Of a stretch of DNA of 64,000 nucleotides, positions 43,851-56,100 are shown piece after piece. A program made the translations under genes and the position numbers. Each line of letters opens with the position of its first letter. The first letter of the stretch is position 1. Source of the DNA: Trichosporon coremiiforme (taxonomy: Eukaryota; Basidiomycota; Tremellomycetes; Trichosporonales; Trichosporonaceae); contig BCJJ01000009.1 of assembly GCA_039545355.1 (NCBI GenBank), positions 785,757 to 849,756 on the forward strand, read 5' to 3'. A model generated the notes under the pieces. The model was not told where the DNA came from. It saw only the letters and a program-made list of their open reading frames with translations, and searched no databases.

Positions 43851-45529
43851 CTACTTGTGACCACAGCAAGAACCGAGCATTCCGCCACGGTGCAATCCAT
43901 GAAGTACAGCGGCGAGGACGCGACACACCTCGCACTCCATTGCGCAATCGTGCGCGGCGGGCTGCTCAGGCTGCGCCTTGTCCCACTGATCCCGTTGCAG
44001 CGCCATGATTGCCGGAAGGAGAGAAGCAAGGCCGCCGCCGGCCAGAGCTGCAAGGGTGGGCTTGACGTCGGCGAGCTTGACGTCGGTTGGCTCGACTGCA
44101 GCGGTTTGCGCAGCCGCCTCGCTTGTAGAGATGAGCTTGGTCGAGGGCTCGCGGGTGGTGTCCTGTACCTTCTCGACCTTCGTTGCCAAGGTGGCGGTGA
44201 TGCTAAGCACATCCTCCTTCTGCTCCTCAGGCTCAGGCTCCTTGACGGGCTGCTCCTCGGGAGACTCCTCCAAGACTTCCTTGGCAGACTCGGGCGAAGG
44301 CTCCACGACGTTCTCGTCGGGCTCCGTCCGGATCGGCGCGGTGGTACACGGCAGCGTCTCACAAGCCTCTTGGGAAGGACTCGGTGTCCTGCTCTTCTGG
44401 ATATGGCGCGAGTTGGCCCTCAAGCAGTCCCGGGGCTTCTCGTCCTCGGAGCTCATGTCCTCGACGCGCGCCGGGTACTGCGAACTGCTCGAAGCAGGTG
44501 CAACAGGCGTCTTCTGCTCCTTGCGCAGGACACGGTTGCTGAGGAGCTGGTCGAGGAACGCATCCGCCTTGCTGCTGCAGTGGCGCTTGGGCGGGGGCCC
44601 ATCTGCCTCTGGAATAGTCTCCCGTCCGAGGCCATGATCGAGGAATCTGTCGAAACCGCTGGGGAGTTGAATTACCTCGTACTCTGATCCCATCTCCGAG
44701 GGACGGGGCGGCGGGCGCAGCACGCCCTTCCCCTTGTCCTTGTCCCGTCGTGCGGGACTGGTGGACAGAGGAGTCGGGGGCGGGGTGGCGAGAGTCTCCT
44801 CATCGGGTGGCGACTCAGACAAGATTGTGACCTGCTTCTGCGGCGGTTGCGTCTTCTCCCGTGCGGATCGCTTGCGTTTCCTGGGCTTCTCACGTTCCTT
44901 CCCCTTCAGAGTCTTGACTGGCTCGTCATCTGAGCGCACTGAGATGATCTCGTCGACTTCCTCCTCGGGGTCGAACCGCGTGTGGATGGGGAGCTGAGGC
45001 TTCGCCCCACGCGCATGCCCGCCGCCAGCGTTTGCTGTGCTCCACGTCGGAGCCTTGGGCTGCCCCTTGTCAACCGATGAAGGCGGGGTTGGAAGAGCCT
45101 GTGCTCCACTCGCATCCACACCTGGCGAGGGAGTGCGGAGATCAACAAACTCGGCGGCGAAGGTTGAAGAGTCAGGCTTGCCGCATGATGCCGTACCGAT
45201 CATCTTCCAGCGCCTGTCATTAGCTAAGATGCTGAGATAGTATCTCACCTACGGCGGCGCGTGCTCTTAGTTGTCTGCGCCTTGTCAGGCTGCTTCGCTT
45301 GCCTCGTGTGCGAGGACCGCAGGGTCGGTGCAGCGGTTGTTCGAGCCATGGGCTGCCTCGGCGGACGACCGGGCTTGCGGGTAGATGTCCAACCGTCTGT
45401 AGTCCATCAGCATCAACTTGAACTCGCCAGCGCACGTTGCTTTATCATATGGATCCGGAGCGTTTGCGTGTTCTTCAGAGACTTGGGGCACTCCGAGCAG
45501 AGCAGCCTCCCCGTTCGGGCCGTGGCCAT
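43851..45529 (-). CDS. Unknown charged nuclear-type protein with AT-hook-like motif
   Basis: Exons 45436-45529, 45249-45396 and 43851-45213 give 534 residues; phases close. The N-terminus has a CSECPKSLKNTQTLRIH segment; the second exon has TRKPGRPPRQP, close to an AT-hook core. Long Pro/Ser/acidic tracts follow, with basic clusters (KPRKRKRSAREK) that could act as nuclear localisation signals, and a Cys-containing C-terminus (CAMECEVCRVLA, then CCGHK). No catalytic domain is seen. It is convergent with RPS11 and divergent from the two-RRM gene. Function is unknown; a nuclear or chromatin role is a guess from composition. Confidence 0.7.
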
Positions 45530-46736
45530 TGCTGGGCCGTAGAAGCTGAGTGTATGATTAGTGAAGTGAGAGAAAGGAGAACGCTTGGAGCAACGATGAA
45601 GTGTCCTTCGTGAAGCCTTCCATCAGTCCTTTGGGCGCTCGCTCTCGCTGTCGCCCCATTGTGCAGGCGTGCATCTGTGTGCTATGTGCGAGGAGGGCGA
45701 GAATGTGTAGACGTCAAAGCCCTCGGGAGAGCTGGTATGGAGGAGAGAGTCTGGGTGACGCTCGTGGGAATGAGGACGACGAAGACGTGGTGAATGAGAC
45801 ATCAGAGACGAGACAAGAGCTGTACGGAGGGAGACAAGGAGTGACAGAGAATCTAGATCGCTGAGGAAGGGTAGAGTGCAGAGTGGAGGTGGTCGGCTGG
45901 AACGGCCACGCCAAGCGATTCCAGGCTGCAGACATAGGCTGAGCACGGTACAGTGTGAATGGTGGACTCAGCCCTCTACGTCATGTTGTTTGGCTTTGCG
46001 CTGGAGTTTATAATGGTCACGTGCACAGAGATTAGCATCGAAGGCTTCATTCGTAATGGACTTGATAGGACCTATCAAAACGCCCGTTATCCGCGGGCCG
46101 GCGGTCCATGGCCATGTCAGGCAGAACAGGCGGGCCTGGCAGGGCTCGTGGTCACTGGATCATTCAGTGGCCACTGGGTGCTGAGCCTCACGTCCCCCCT
46201 CTGCCCTGTCATGGGTTGCAGCTATGACGCTGCTGCATCGGATGGGGAGGGATGCAGTGGCCACCGTTCCCAGTAGCCGTGGCCAGGCGCAGTCCGTCTG
46301 CTACCTGTATGACCCGAACAGCCAGTAGCCAGCAGCCAGCAGCCAGCCAGAGTGCGCCAGCAGCATAGTCTCATTCCTGAGGTGACCCAGTCAGGACTCT
46401 CAGCCAGTCGCTGTAGATTGCGTGCGATCCCACCCTCAACCCCCGGACTCCCCGGCTCAGGCGATTCAGGCGGCATGACCGCTCTACCGCTCAACCGCTC
46501 ACGGCCAGGCCACCTCCCAACCACCCAGCGTCCGTCCACTGTCCGGTCCCCCACTGTCGATGCATCGTTCTTCTCTCTTCCTCTCTCTCTTTCTTCCAGC
46601 CTCTTCAAGACTACTCAAGAGCAGCACACTCATCACACACAGAGCAAAACCACGCTCCCCCCTTCCCCCACCACATTACCCAACCTGCTAACAAGCGCGC
46701 ACGACTACTTCGCGTTAACCGCCGCGATCGACCAAC
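45530..46736. promoter_or_regulatory. Divergent upstream region with agccagc repeat
   Basis: 1.2 kb between two head-to-head genes. It contains a 7-bp agccagc tandem tract at 46320-46350 and a long pyrimidine-rich stretch (46560-46690) before the two-RRM gene. No gene found. Confidence 0.5.
46320..46350. repeat. agccagc tandem repeat
   Basis: About four 7-bp agccagc units, roughly 390 bp upstream of the two-RRM gene's ATG. Similar words occur at 26648-26715. Confidence 0.65.
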
Positions 46737-48483
46737 ATGTCTACCACCACTGAGACCCAGAACAAGAACGGCCAGGAAACCGCCGCCGCTCCCGCCTCTA
46801 CCGCTACCACTCAGGACATCCCCGAGGTTGAGGGCTACAGGGTGAGTTTGGAGCACCATCAACGTGTCGCACGCATTCCCCGTCTTCCCCGTTCGCCTCC
46901 ATCGCACCGACCGGCGGCGACACAATGCCGTGTTGTCAACATGCGTTCTTATCTTGAAATTTCAGTCGAGTGTCTGTGCAGTCACATTGCCCTTGACGCA
47001 TAGGCCAAGCTCACTTTGGTCGGGGGCCTTCCCCACTGCCGCTTGGCTGAGAGGAAGGTGTGATGTAGGGACGCCAACCGCATCTCAAACAGATCGCACT
47101 CTCACCACCCGTTGCCGCGCCCTGTGCATAGCCCACTGACACTTCCTTAGGTCTACGTTGGAAACCTTGCCTTTGCTGCCACTGAGGCCGAGGTCCGCGA
47201 GCACTTCTCTAAGGTTGGGGGTGAGATGTGAGTCAAGAGCCGGTCGGTTCCCTGTGATTCCCACTGACGACTAAGCCTCTCGGTGATCCTCCCCACCCGG
47301 TTCAAGAGCCGCCGCCCCGCCGGTTACGCTTTCGTCACGTTCAAGGACGAGGCCGACGCCAACAAGGCTGTTGAAACCCTCAACGAGACCGAGATCGGCG
47401 ACCGCAAGATCCAGCTCCAGGTCGCCCGCTCGAAGGAGGAGAACTCTGAGCGCAAGGCTGAGATCCTGGCCAAGCGCAAGGAGGCCGCCGACGCCAAGCG
47501 CAAGGAGAACGCTGAGCGCAAGGCCGCGGCTAAGGCGGCCAAGGACGCTGAGAAGGCCGAGACCAGCGCCCAGGCTGGTGGCGACACGACTGCCGTTGAG
47601 TCGGACAAGTCGACGACCAAGGCCACCAAGTCCAAGAAGAAGAAGGCTACCAAAGTATGTTTCAACTCGGGGAGTTCGGTGCACCATGTCTGCAATGCGA
47701 CGCTTGCGTGCACCTAACCGCCGTAGACCCATGTAGACAGCTGATGATAACTAGACCAAGAGCAGCGGCCGTCGCCGTGGACCTGACGACGACGAGGACA
47801 CTGCTGTCGAGGACGACAAGGACTCAGCCAAGGCCGCCTCGAAGAAGAAGGCTGCTCCCAAGGATGCCCGCATCGACGGCGGCGACGAGGACAAGGAGGC
47901 CAAGCCCAAGAAGGAGCCCAAGGAGCGCAAGCCCCGCCTTCAGCTGACTGGCGAGAACTCCAAGGTGAGCTAGTGCGGACCGTGCATGTCATTAATGATC
48001 GCAGAACACTGTCTTCGTTGCCAACCTTCCTTTCACCGTGGACGACGAGAAGCTTGCCGAGCTGTTTAGCAACCTCTCGATCAAGGTCAAGTCGGCTCAC
48101 GTCATCAAGGGCATTCGTCGTCTCCCCGGTCGCCGCCCCTTCCGTGGCTCGAAGGGCTTCGGTTTCGTCGAGCTCGAGGACCCCTCGCAGCAGGACGAGG
48201 CGGTGGAGAAGATTAACGGCTCCAACATTGGCGACCGCAAGGTCACTGCCAAGGTTGCCCAGGAGATGAAGCCCATTGAGGAGATCCAGGCCGAGCAGTA
48301 AGTCGATATTCCTGTCTGTTGTGTCGGTTCATTAGCTGACCGCGCAGGGACAAGAAGGACAAGGAGGAGGCCGCCAAGTCTGGCAGCGCTACGCCCGCTG
48401 CCGCTGAGCCTGCCGCGTCCACCGCTGCGGCCACTTCTGCGCCCGCTGCTGCTGCCACCCCCGCGGCCGCGACCGCCGCTTAA
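46737..48483 (+). CDS. Two-RRM RNA-binding protein
   Basis: Six exons (46737-46841, 47151-47227, 47276-47654, 47755-47964, 48005-48297, 48348-48483) give 399 residues. RRM1 begins VYVGNLAFAATEAEVREHF (RNP2) and continues PAGYAFVTFKDE (RNP1). RRM2 has NTVFVANLPFTVDDEKLAELF and SKGFGFVELEDP. Between them is a Lys/Glu/Ala-rich helix-like linker (RKEAADAKRKENAERKAAAK) and a basic tract; the C-terminus is Ala-rich. The arrangement resembles nucleolar or pre-mRNA RRM proteins of fungi, but I cannot assign a specific orthologue. The third exon's acceptor is AAG rather than CAG or TAG; the frame supports it. The first intron is 309 nt. Confidence 0.9.
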
Positions 48484-48929
48484 ATGCCTTCTGGGCAGCG
48501 AGTATTGTACGTCGGCAGTTAAGATCTGTTGATCCATCATTTGTATATAGTAAACCAGCATCATCCCGTTCTCTCGGACGTTTGTGAGGGTCTCGCGAGT
48601 TTTGTAGTACTGCGTTCGATTATCACGAGCATGCAGAGAGAATAAACGAATAACGGATCGGCAATCGGTCGTGTCGTCGGTCGGTGGCGAGGTGATCGGT
48701 GGCATTCGTCATAGCCTAGGCCCAGGGTCGACGCGCGTCACGCGCGCATCTTGGCGCATCGCATCTCGCAGTGCTGTGGTGATGTCACGTGTATGTCCGG
48801 TGGAGGGCTGGTAACCGAGCCAAGCGCCGACCGGTAGTGGTGTTGCCATCGCACACATACTCAGACCTAGACACGAGGAAGGCACTCTACGACAGCAACT
48901 GCTCCTTAAACACCATCGTTTCTAAGACC
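48484..48929. promoter_or_regulatory. Intergenic region before KPWE-motif gene
   Basis: 446 bp with a CACGTG word near 48786 and a short palindromic GCGCGTCACGCGCGC run near 48733. No gene seen. Confidence 0.5.
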
Positions 48930-50122
48930 ATGTCGGCCCCGCCTCCTTCCCAGCCGACCGACACCCCGGCCCAGCCCGCGCAGCAGCAACAGCCGGCCGA
49001 CGCTCCGCCAGTGTACGGCTCCCCTCCGTCCAACTTCGAAGCGCAGGAGCCGAAGAACATGGACGGACAGCCCGAAGGGGGGCCGCATGTCATGTCCTCC
49101 AGCGACCAGAACGAAGGTAACGACGCTGCCGCTGAAGCACTCGTGCGCGAGTTCGAAGCGTACGACTTTGGCAACGACGCCGAGTTCCGGGTATGTACAG
49201 TGGGCCGCGTCCTTTGTCTGGAGTTTGGACGGGGCGCCTTGGCGTCGCAGGGGCCGGGGGATCTGGGGCCTCCACTGCTCCGCGGCCCTGTTCCACCTTT
49301 CAGCTGTCTCGCACCCGAGACCTAGCCAGCCACGTTCCGCGTTCCCCGGCCAAGCTCGCCCGTTGGTGGTCTCAAGCTGATGAACAGAAAGGACTTCCGG
49401 CGATTCTGAAGCAAGCCAAGGGCAAGTCTGCCGACATTGACGCGATCATCGGCCGCGCGCAGTGGTTTTACTTTGGCAAGTTGCGTGGCGTCTCCGTCCC
49501 CTTCGAGGTCTACCGCAAGTACCGCAAGGGTGAGCTCGAGTCACGCCCAATGGGCACGAACAAGAAGTTCGGCTCGCTCATGTCTGGCGGACAAGGGGCT
49601 CCCTCTCCCTCTGGTGCTGGATCCACACTGGTGCAGGGATCGCAGGGGGGACAGGGACCATCAGCCGCTGGGGCCATCGGTGCCGCAGCGGGCGGGGCGA
49701 CTCAGTCGCAAGCTCAGGCTGACCAGGCCCATGAGCAGGGGAGGAAGGGCTCCGTCTCAGTGCACGGCGAGGGCATCAGTGTCGTTTCGGCAGAGGACGA
49801 CATTGCCGTTACGCGCGCCGCAGTTGTCGTCGAGAGTTCTGGCGTCCAGGCTGCTGGTACCGCGGGCAAGCCGAGCAACGACATGCCTTTCGACCAGGTC
49901 GTGCGCCTCATTCAAGAAGGACGCGCGAACGAGGTCCCCCGTAAGGAGATCCCGGAGGGACTGAATGACGAGCCCGCGAGCCAGAGCAAGATGGCTCCGA
50001 GGAGGAAGCCGTGGGAGACCGCGTCTACGTCTTCCTCCGCCCCCACCGCCGACGCTCCCGCCCAGACCGCTGGATCAGCTCAGCCTCAAGAAGAAACAGC
50101 CCAGCAGGCGCCGGCACAGTAA
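48930..50122 (+). CDS. KPWE-motif, Pex14-N-like protein (PEX39-like candidate)
   Basis: Exons 48930-49190 and 49304-50122 give 359 residues. After a Pro/Gln-rich start comes a helical domain (ALVREFEAYDFGNDAEFR, PAKLARWWSQADEQKGLPA, RAQWFYFGKLRGVSVPFEVYRKYRKG) of the kind found in fungal Pex14-related proteins. Near the C-terminus is a conserved block: FDQVVRLIQEGRANEVP, KEIPEGLNDEPASQS, then RRKPWE. The KPWE motif defines a family recently linked to peroxisomal import of PTS2 proteins through Pex7 (PEX39). The assignment rests on the motif; direct orthology is not proven. The middle is Gly/Gln/Ala low complexity. Confidence 0.75.
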
Positions 50123-50241
50123 AGACTTAGCAAAGACGTAGGAAGTAGGAACTCTATAGAACTAGGCCGTAAAGGCAAATACCAAATGTACACCTAGCGA
50201 CTCGTTGATGATTCGGGCTGGGACGCTCAGCGACACTTCGC

Positions 50242-51820
50242 CTAGCAGCCGCAGGGACACTCCATGCCTTCCTCGAGGAGGCCTTCGACGCGCTCAGCCC
50301 GTTCGGCAACCCTATCGATTGCCGCGCGCAGGATGGCTTTCTGGCCTGTAGATTGTCAGCTGTTGTGGGGGTCTTCGTAGCTGTGGGCGGCTCCCGATGG
50401 GGAAGTTCTGGAGTGACTCACCGTCGCGGTACACCTTGCAATCCCTGACGACCTCCGGGCGACATCCCTCGGTCTCAACATCTCCAATGGCGGCGAGCTT
50501 TCCCTCAAGCATGCTACCCAGCATACCGAGGACTTCGGCCTCGAGCTCGAGCTCAGCCTCCTCGTGAGCGTGGGCGGCGTGCTCGTCCTCGTCGTCATCG
50601 TGGTCGTGGTCATGCTCCCCCTCCCCACCGAGCAGGATACGGACAACCTTGAGCAGCTCCTGGGGCAGTTCTCCGTCCGTACCGACGACAAAGCGCTGGG
50701 TCATGTCGAGCTTCTCCCGCTCCAACTTCGTCAGCACGTCGGGGGGAGCAGCGCCGCCCAGCTTCAGACCCAGAGTGTCGTCGGGGTTGGGAGACAGCGT
50801 GAAGGCGTATCCGTGCAGGAGCTCTTCGTTCGGTTTCGGGCCGTAGTTGTTGAAGATCTGCCCGGAGGCGGGGATAGGAGAACCCGCGACGAAGTTGATG
50901 GATTCCACCTCGGCGGGAGACGAGCCTGAGAGCCAGGTGATCTTTGTTCCGCGGGCGTCTTGGGTCAGCTATGCATCGCAGCGTCTCACAGCTGAGGTTG
51001 AGGGATAGAGTATAGAGCAGGATACGAGTCGGAGCTGGGGATGGATGAGGACTCACGGTTAAGCAGATCCAGCCCAGGCGCAAGAACAGGCTCAGACTCG
51101 CGAAGACCCTTCGCTGCCTCGCCCGTCAGGAGCATGTTCGGGAACGAGCGCGAGGAGAGATACGTCCCGACTGCGAGGTACCGGTCCCTTTGGCCGTCAG
51201 CGCCAACCCTCCAGATGCACTTACCAGGTCAAACCCTCGTCGAGCTCCTGCACGCGCTTCGACTCCTCTTGCCACTCGACTTTCCGCCCTTGCGACCCAG
51301 GGAGCAGGTTCGTGCCCGTCAGCAGAGCCTGCTCCTTCTCGGTGTAGTAAAGGGGCGTGATCGGCGGCGGCGGAAGGGAGTCAATGTACGGTCCGTGAGC
51401 GAGCGCGTTGCTGCTGTCAGCTCGATCCACGGTCTTCTGTAGCTGCGTCTCCCGTGATACGTACTGCGTCTCCTTCTTGTCCGCGTAAACCCAGTGCAAA
51501 CCGACATACGCCGCAATCAGCATGCGCGCGGACCAGTTCTCGAAGTCCTTCTCGGGGTAGATCTCCTTCAGTGCGCGCTTCGCCAGCGCCGAGGAGACGG
51601 CCAGGTCACAAGGGCAAGAGATGAGGACGGCGTCAGCGTCGATCGGGGACGACGCATAGAGCCCGATCCCGCTGTCCTTCTCTGCGCGTGTCAGCTGGAA
51701 AGCGCGCATGAGCTGAGGCAGGGACGGGAACGTACCATCGCGCACCTCGGCCGAGGGGTGGACGTATCCGCCCTTCTGCTGGAACCAGGCGAGGAAGGAG
51801 TGCACGGCGTCCAGCGACAT
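50242..51820 (-). CDS. SET-domain protein lysine methyltransferase (SETD/RKM type)
   Basis: Exons 51736-51820, 51225-51681, 51057-51187, 50422-50958 and 50242-50345 give 437 residues. The SET core is interrupted, as in the Rubisco-methyltransferase class: DSGIGLYASSPI at the start, then RYLAVGTYLSSRSFP, LDLLNHARGTKITW and IFNNYGPKPNEELLHGYAF, the pseudo-knot that binds S-adenosylmethionine. The tail has a His/Asp-rich run (HDHDHDDDEDEHAAHAH) and ends ECPCGC. Relatives methylate ribosomal proteins, elongation factors or actin; the substrate here is unknown. An upstream in-frame ATG at 51853 would add 11 residues. Confidence 0.87.
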
Positions 51821-51853
51821 GGTTATGTGTTTGGAAGGGAAGGAAGGAGGCAT

Positions 51854-52855
51854 GGTGGAGGTTGAGTCGAGTGGACTGACTGGACTTTTTGGGAGAGGAC
51901 GTGACGTGCTGATAACGCACGTGGCTGTGGAGCCCCATCAACTCCGGTGGTGGAGGTGGTCCGTCTATGGCTCTGATGGGCAAGAAGTGCGGAACCACGA
52001 AGGCTTCATGCATTGCGCATACATGTAGGCAAATAATGTCCAAGTTTGAGAAGGTCTACGGACTTTAGCAGGACGATGCACAAATAAATGACCACAGGGG
52101 CTTCGTGACGTGTCAGGTGACTGCGTTGAGGGCTCCTACTGTACACACCCCAGTCAGCTACAGTCGATCATCACCCCAGGCCACCATCTGTGAAGCAACG
52201 CTGTTCGGGCATTGCAGATGCTGGATGCATGAGGCGGCCCCTGTGTCTTAATCACATGCCGCTCTGGCCCTCTGCAGTTATGCATGAGGTGTTGGTGGAC
52301 TCTAGCATGGACAGCAGGCAGTCGAGTTTTATCGGCCTCGAGCCACGCCCTCCTACGGTGGCAAACACTGATCGAGTCTAGCTCGGCTGGGGGTGTAGTC
52401 TGTGTCTGTCCAGACAGTGTCACTCACTGCTGGGCCAGTTGCATTGCCAATGTCACCGGGAAGCCTTCACGGACGGATTCGTTTTGCTCGAACATTTCGG
52501 GCGTAAGAGATGAGGCAATGGTGGGCTCCTGCACCTTCAGCCTTCAGGCGATGGCTGATGGCGCTACGCTAGTGCGGAACGACACTCGTTCTCTAGTTCA
52601 TCCTTCCAGATACAAGAACGTGCAATGTTCTGACTTGCGTTTCTTCACTGATCTTACCTACAGAGCTCCATGCGACGCCAGAGCGAGACGGGGAGCAACG
52701 CACGGAAAATCCATGCTTACATCGAGTACACAGACTGAAATACCATCTCGAGATGTCTAGATTAAGTACACTAATAGTACAAAAGGGTTGGCGGGAGAAG
52801 AACTCGGTCCACGATCATCACGACAGGAAACCCCTGGTTTCGGCCACCGTTTCGG
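51854..52855. other. Intergenic region, no gene seen
   Basis: About 1 kb between the SET gene start and the next minus-strand gene's stop. A CACGTG word lies near 51918. Open frames have no recognisable features. Confidence 0.5.
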
Positions 52856-53587
52856 TCACCATTGTTGGGGAACAAGAGTCGGAAGGGGGCGGCGCTCGGC
52901 GAAGTGGTGCATGGGGCAGTGCTGGAGCGCGAACAGCTCGGCGAGTTCCAGGTCGAACGGCGTCGGCTGGATATTGTCTGCGTCGTACAGCCCTCGCTCG
53001 ACGTACGCCAGCATGCTGAGCAAAGCCTCCATCTCCGCCGCTCCGGGGCTGAACTCCGGTGTGGGGACGAGAGGGGCGACGGGGTCCCGCAGGTGTTGTT
53101 GGCTTTGGGCCATGCGGGGCTCCTCCTGGATCACCAGGCTGACGAACCACGCCAGTGGCGCCTTTGGATCCGTCGACACTATAAGTCAGCTAGGTCACAT
53201 GTAGAGGAAGAGCGATTACTCACCGGGGGCATTGAAGGCTGCTTGACAGCTCAGGACGTCGTCGAAGAATGTGCTGACCACCTGCCGTTGGTCGTGGAGG
53301 AGGATGGTGTCGCACGCTTGCTGGGCGACGAACACCTCCACCTCCACCGGGGCCGGGAGGGGGAACAGCAGCGACCGCTCCTGCAGGCAGTCCCACAGTG
53401 CTTGGTGCCGAGACTGGTACGCGAAGCGAACGACTTCCCAGGGCACGATGACCTGGTACTCTGCGAAGGGAAGGGCAGGGGCGGCGAGAATCTGCACGTT
53501 GGCAGCCAGCGTGGCGGTAGTAGCTGCGGGAGCAGCGGGAACATTGAGGAGGGTCACGCGGGCAGCGACAGAGGAGTAGGAGGACAT
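52856..53587 (-). CDS. Unknown protein, 228 residues
   Basis: Exons 53224-53587 and 52856-53178 with a 45-nt intron (GTGAGT, GCTGACTTATAG) close in frame. The protein starts MSSYSSVAARVTLLNVPAAP, has an Ala/Val-rich N-terminus, then EYQVIVPWEVVRFAYQSRHQALWDCL, a VSTFFDDVLSCQAAFNAP segment spanning the splice joint, and ends LPTLVPQQW. There is no membrane segment, signal peptide or known motif. An ATG at 53686 would add 33 residues, but 53587 is the better start. I cannot assign a function. Confidence 0.65.
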
Positions 53588-54844
53588 TGTGGGAGTGTGG
53601 GTAACAAAGTACGGGTCAGGGTGAGTACGGGAGGGGAGAGGAGACAAAGCTGGAGATGTTGTTGATTGCTTCACAACGAGATTCATGCTCTTTTGTATGC
53701 GTTTTCCAGAGGGTGAGGGGGCAGTTGGCCACCGTACTGCCGCCGTCCCTCCAGTCCTCGTACGCTGCAGCTTTCTGATGTGTCTCCTGCTCTTCCGCCG
53801 CCCTCCTATCCTCTCACTTGAAGCGGCGGAGGATGCTGCTCCGCATACCTAACCCGCACACACTGGTCGCGTGCGCATAAACCCACCGGCCCACAGCTTA
53901 GTGTGTCCGCCTCGGATAGGACCTCCGAAGTTCTTGGCTCCGAGCAACCCTGTCCCAAGGATTATTCATGATCCCGCAAAGGCAGACTAGCATGCGAATG
54001 TGTCCATCCGACGAGCACGACGGCTCATGTCGAGGAACAACTCCTCAAGCGACAAATGATGTTTCGGGTTGCGTCACTCAGCTTATCGGGGATGTTCTGT
54101 TAGGGTGCAGCAGAAATGGGGACCGCAGGCAGAGGGTGAATAGAAGACGAGGGTGGGTCGAATGACGGCTTCTAGTCGCGCGGTCCCTGGTATTGCCTAC
54201 CATCTGTCAACTGCCGTCTGCCGCCTGCGCTTGAACCCTTTGACAAGCTTCTTCGCGTCTGGGACAACACTTTCTTCGGTAAGTTAATCGAAGACAGTGA
54301 TGCGCAACTGAAGCTGAGTGAGAGCCTCCTGAAATACTTTCGGACACCAAATTTCGGGCTTGTGCTTCGGGCTCCTGCCCGACATCATCGTGCGATCCAG
54401 GAACAGTCGCGACGCTGGTGCCCTGACCAGCGCTAACAGGACGAAGCCGGTGACACCTCGGCTGATCCGAACCCAACAACCGTATCAGTTTCCCTTCATG
54501 TCTTCTGGCGTTGTATTCTTTTCTCCCTCGGGTTGCTTTCACCTTCGTTGTCCATTATGCCTCGCACCTAATCATGCGTGGCGGTCTTAGATTCTGCTGG
54601 GTTTCTGGCTGAAACTCCTGCATTCGCCACAAATATCGGGCAACCCCGACTTGAGGTGCGGGCGAGTTCGGCCCGACATTGCACCGAGCCCCGTTGCCGC
54701 GCTATACCGCGCCGCGGCCTCCACCCCAGCCTCCACCGGTAAGTCGGCAACCCAAGCTGCCCACCATCAACCAGCTCCGTCAGCTTTAGCTCCTTTCTCC
54801 CCTATCCTCCCTCAACGCTTCTCCACATCACTCATACACGCATC
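53588..54844. other. Intergenic region with one coding-like remnant
   Basis: Contains no complete gene. At 54176-54436 on the plus strand there is an ATG-less open frame of 86 codons with protein-like composition (EPFDKLLRVWDNTFFGKLIE and nearby residues); it may be a decayed exon. The last 200 bp are the pyrimidine-rich promoter of the aldolase gene. Confidence 0.4.
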
Positions 54845-55756
54845 ATGGCCTCAACAATGTCCCAGCGCGCGGTGCTCAAGTCCGCCCTCGCCTCCGGAGA
54901 GAAGGGTATTGGCTACTGGCTCACGATCCCCGGTCCCGCCGTCGTGCGCGCCTTGACGGGCATCGGCGGCTTCAACTGGGTCCTCATCGATGGCGAGCAC
55001 GGCCAGATCAACGACAAGGACTTCTACGAGCTCTCCTGTGCCGTCGCTGCCGCAGGTGCTAGCCCCATCGTCCGCGTGCCGAACGCCGAGGAGTGGATGG
55101 TCAAGCGCGCGCTCGACTGCGGAGCTCACGGAATCATGACGCCGATGTGCCATTCTGCTGTGAGTAGAGACAACCGATCAGGGCTATACTCTTCTCCTTA
55201 TGTTCGGGGAGAAGAGCGAGGTTGGATCAACAGGAGAAGTCGGACCGTATGCTGACAGCCACAGGAGGATGCGAAGAAGGTCGTCGCTTGGAACAAGTAT
55301 CCTCCCACCGGAACGCGCGGTTTCGGACCCATGTTCGCAGGCCACGCGTTCGGCATCTCCGAGGGCGAGTATGCGCAGAACGCCGACTCGGAGTGTCTTG
55401 TGATGGTGCAGATCGAGTCGCAGCGCGGCGTCGACAGCGTGGAGGAGATCGCGGCCGTCCCGGGTCTCGACGTGCTCTTCATTGGCCCCTTCGACCTCTC
55501 GAAGTCCATGAACGTCCCCTTCGGCTCGAAGGAGCATCAGGACGCCATTGCGCGGATTCTGAAGGCTGCCCACGACAACGGCAAGACGGCGGCCATCTTC
55601 TGCTCGAACGGAGAACAGGCCCGCCAGAGGCTGGAGCAGGGCTTCGACATGGTGTCTATCCACACTGACATCGGCGTCATCGTGCAGGGCATGACGAGGG
55701 AGCTGGGCATTGCGACGGGAAAGACGCAGGAGAAGAAGAGCGGAGGATACTCGTAG
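54845..55756 (+). CDS. HpcH/HpaI-family aldolase
   Basis: Exons 54845-55159 and 55265-55756 give 268 residues, the full family length. Key features: GYWLTIPGPAVVRALTGIG at the start, VLIDGEHGQ (the catalytic D-x-E-H-G motif), ALDCGAHGIMTPMC, RGFGPMFAG, MVQIESQRGVDSVEEIA (metal-binding Glu) and FIGPFDLSKSM (metal-binding Asp). These class II enzymes cleave or form 2-keto-3-deoxy acids to pyruvate and an aldehyde. The exact substrate, such as a deoxy-sugar acid or an aromatic-breakdown product, cannot be read from sequence. It stands alone, with no pathway neighbours. Confidence 0.92.
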
Positions 55757-56100
55757 AACGTATCGAGTAAGAATTGCAATGCATATCGTGGAGTATTGCT
55801 CCGCCCGCCTGGCTTTCAGCCTCCTCCGGCTCGCTGGAGCCGTGCGCGCGATGACGATCTGCCTTGATACTGCTTGATCAGCTCTGGTAATGCAGGCCAC
55901 AAGGCTGCTCACGTTGACGGCGGACGCGACAGTCTGGAGAAACTTACTCCCTGTAAGAATCGCGGATGATGTTGCTGGACTAACGCCAAATCCCGGCCAG
56001 ACAGGTTCGCAGCAAACCCCTGCTGTGAGACATCGTCGACCTGGACGCAGGCAACTTATCCCCCTCCCTGGATATTGTTTGAACCGTGACCGAGCCATGG
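55757..56100. terminator. Convergent 3' intergenic region
   Basis: 344 bp between the stops of the convergent aldolase and MRM2 genes. No gene or motif seen. Confidence 0.45.

Noticed and set aside
43791..44687. A 298-codon plus-strand frame opposite the unknown charged protein
   Set aside because: The minus-strand frame is longer, spliced in phase and has the expected composition; the plus frame is its shadow.
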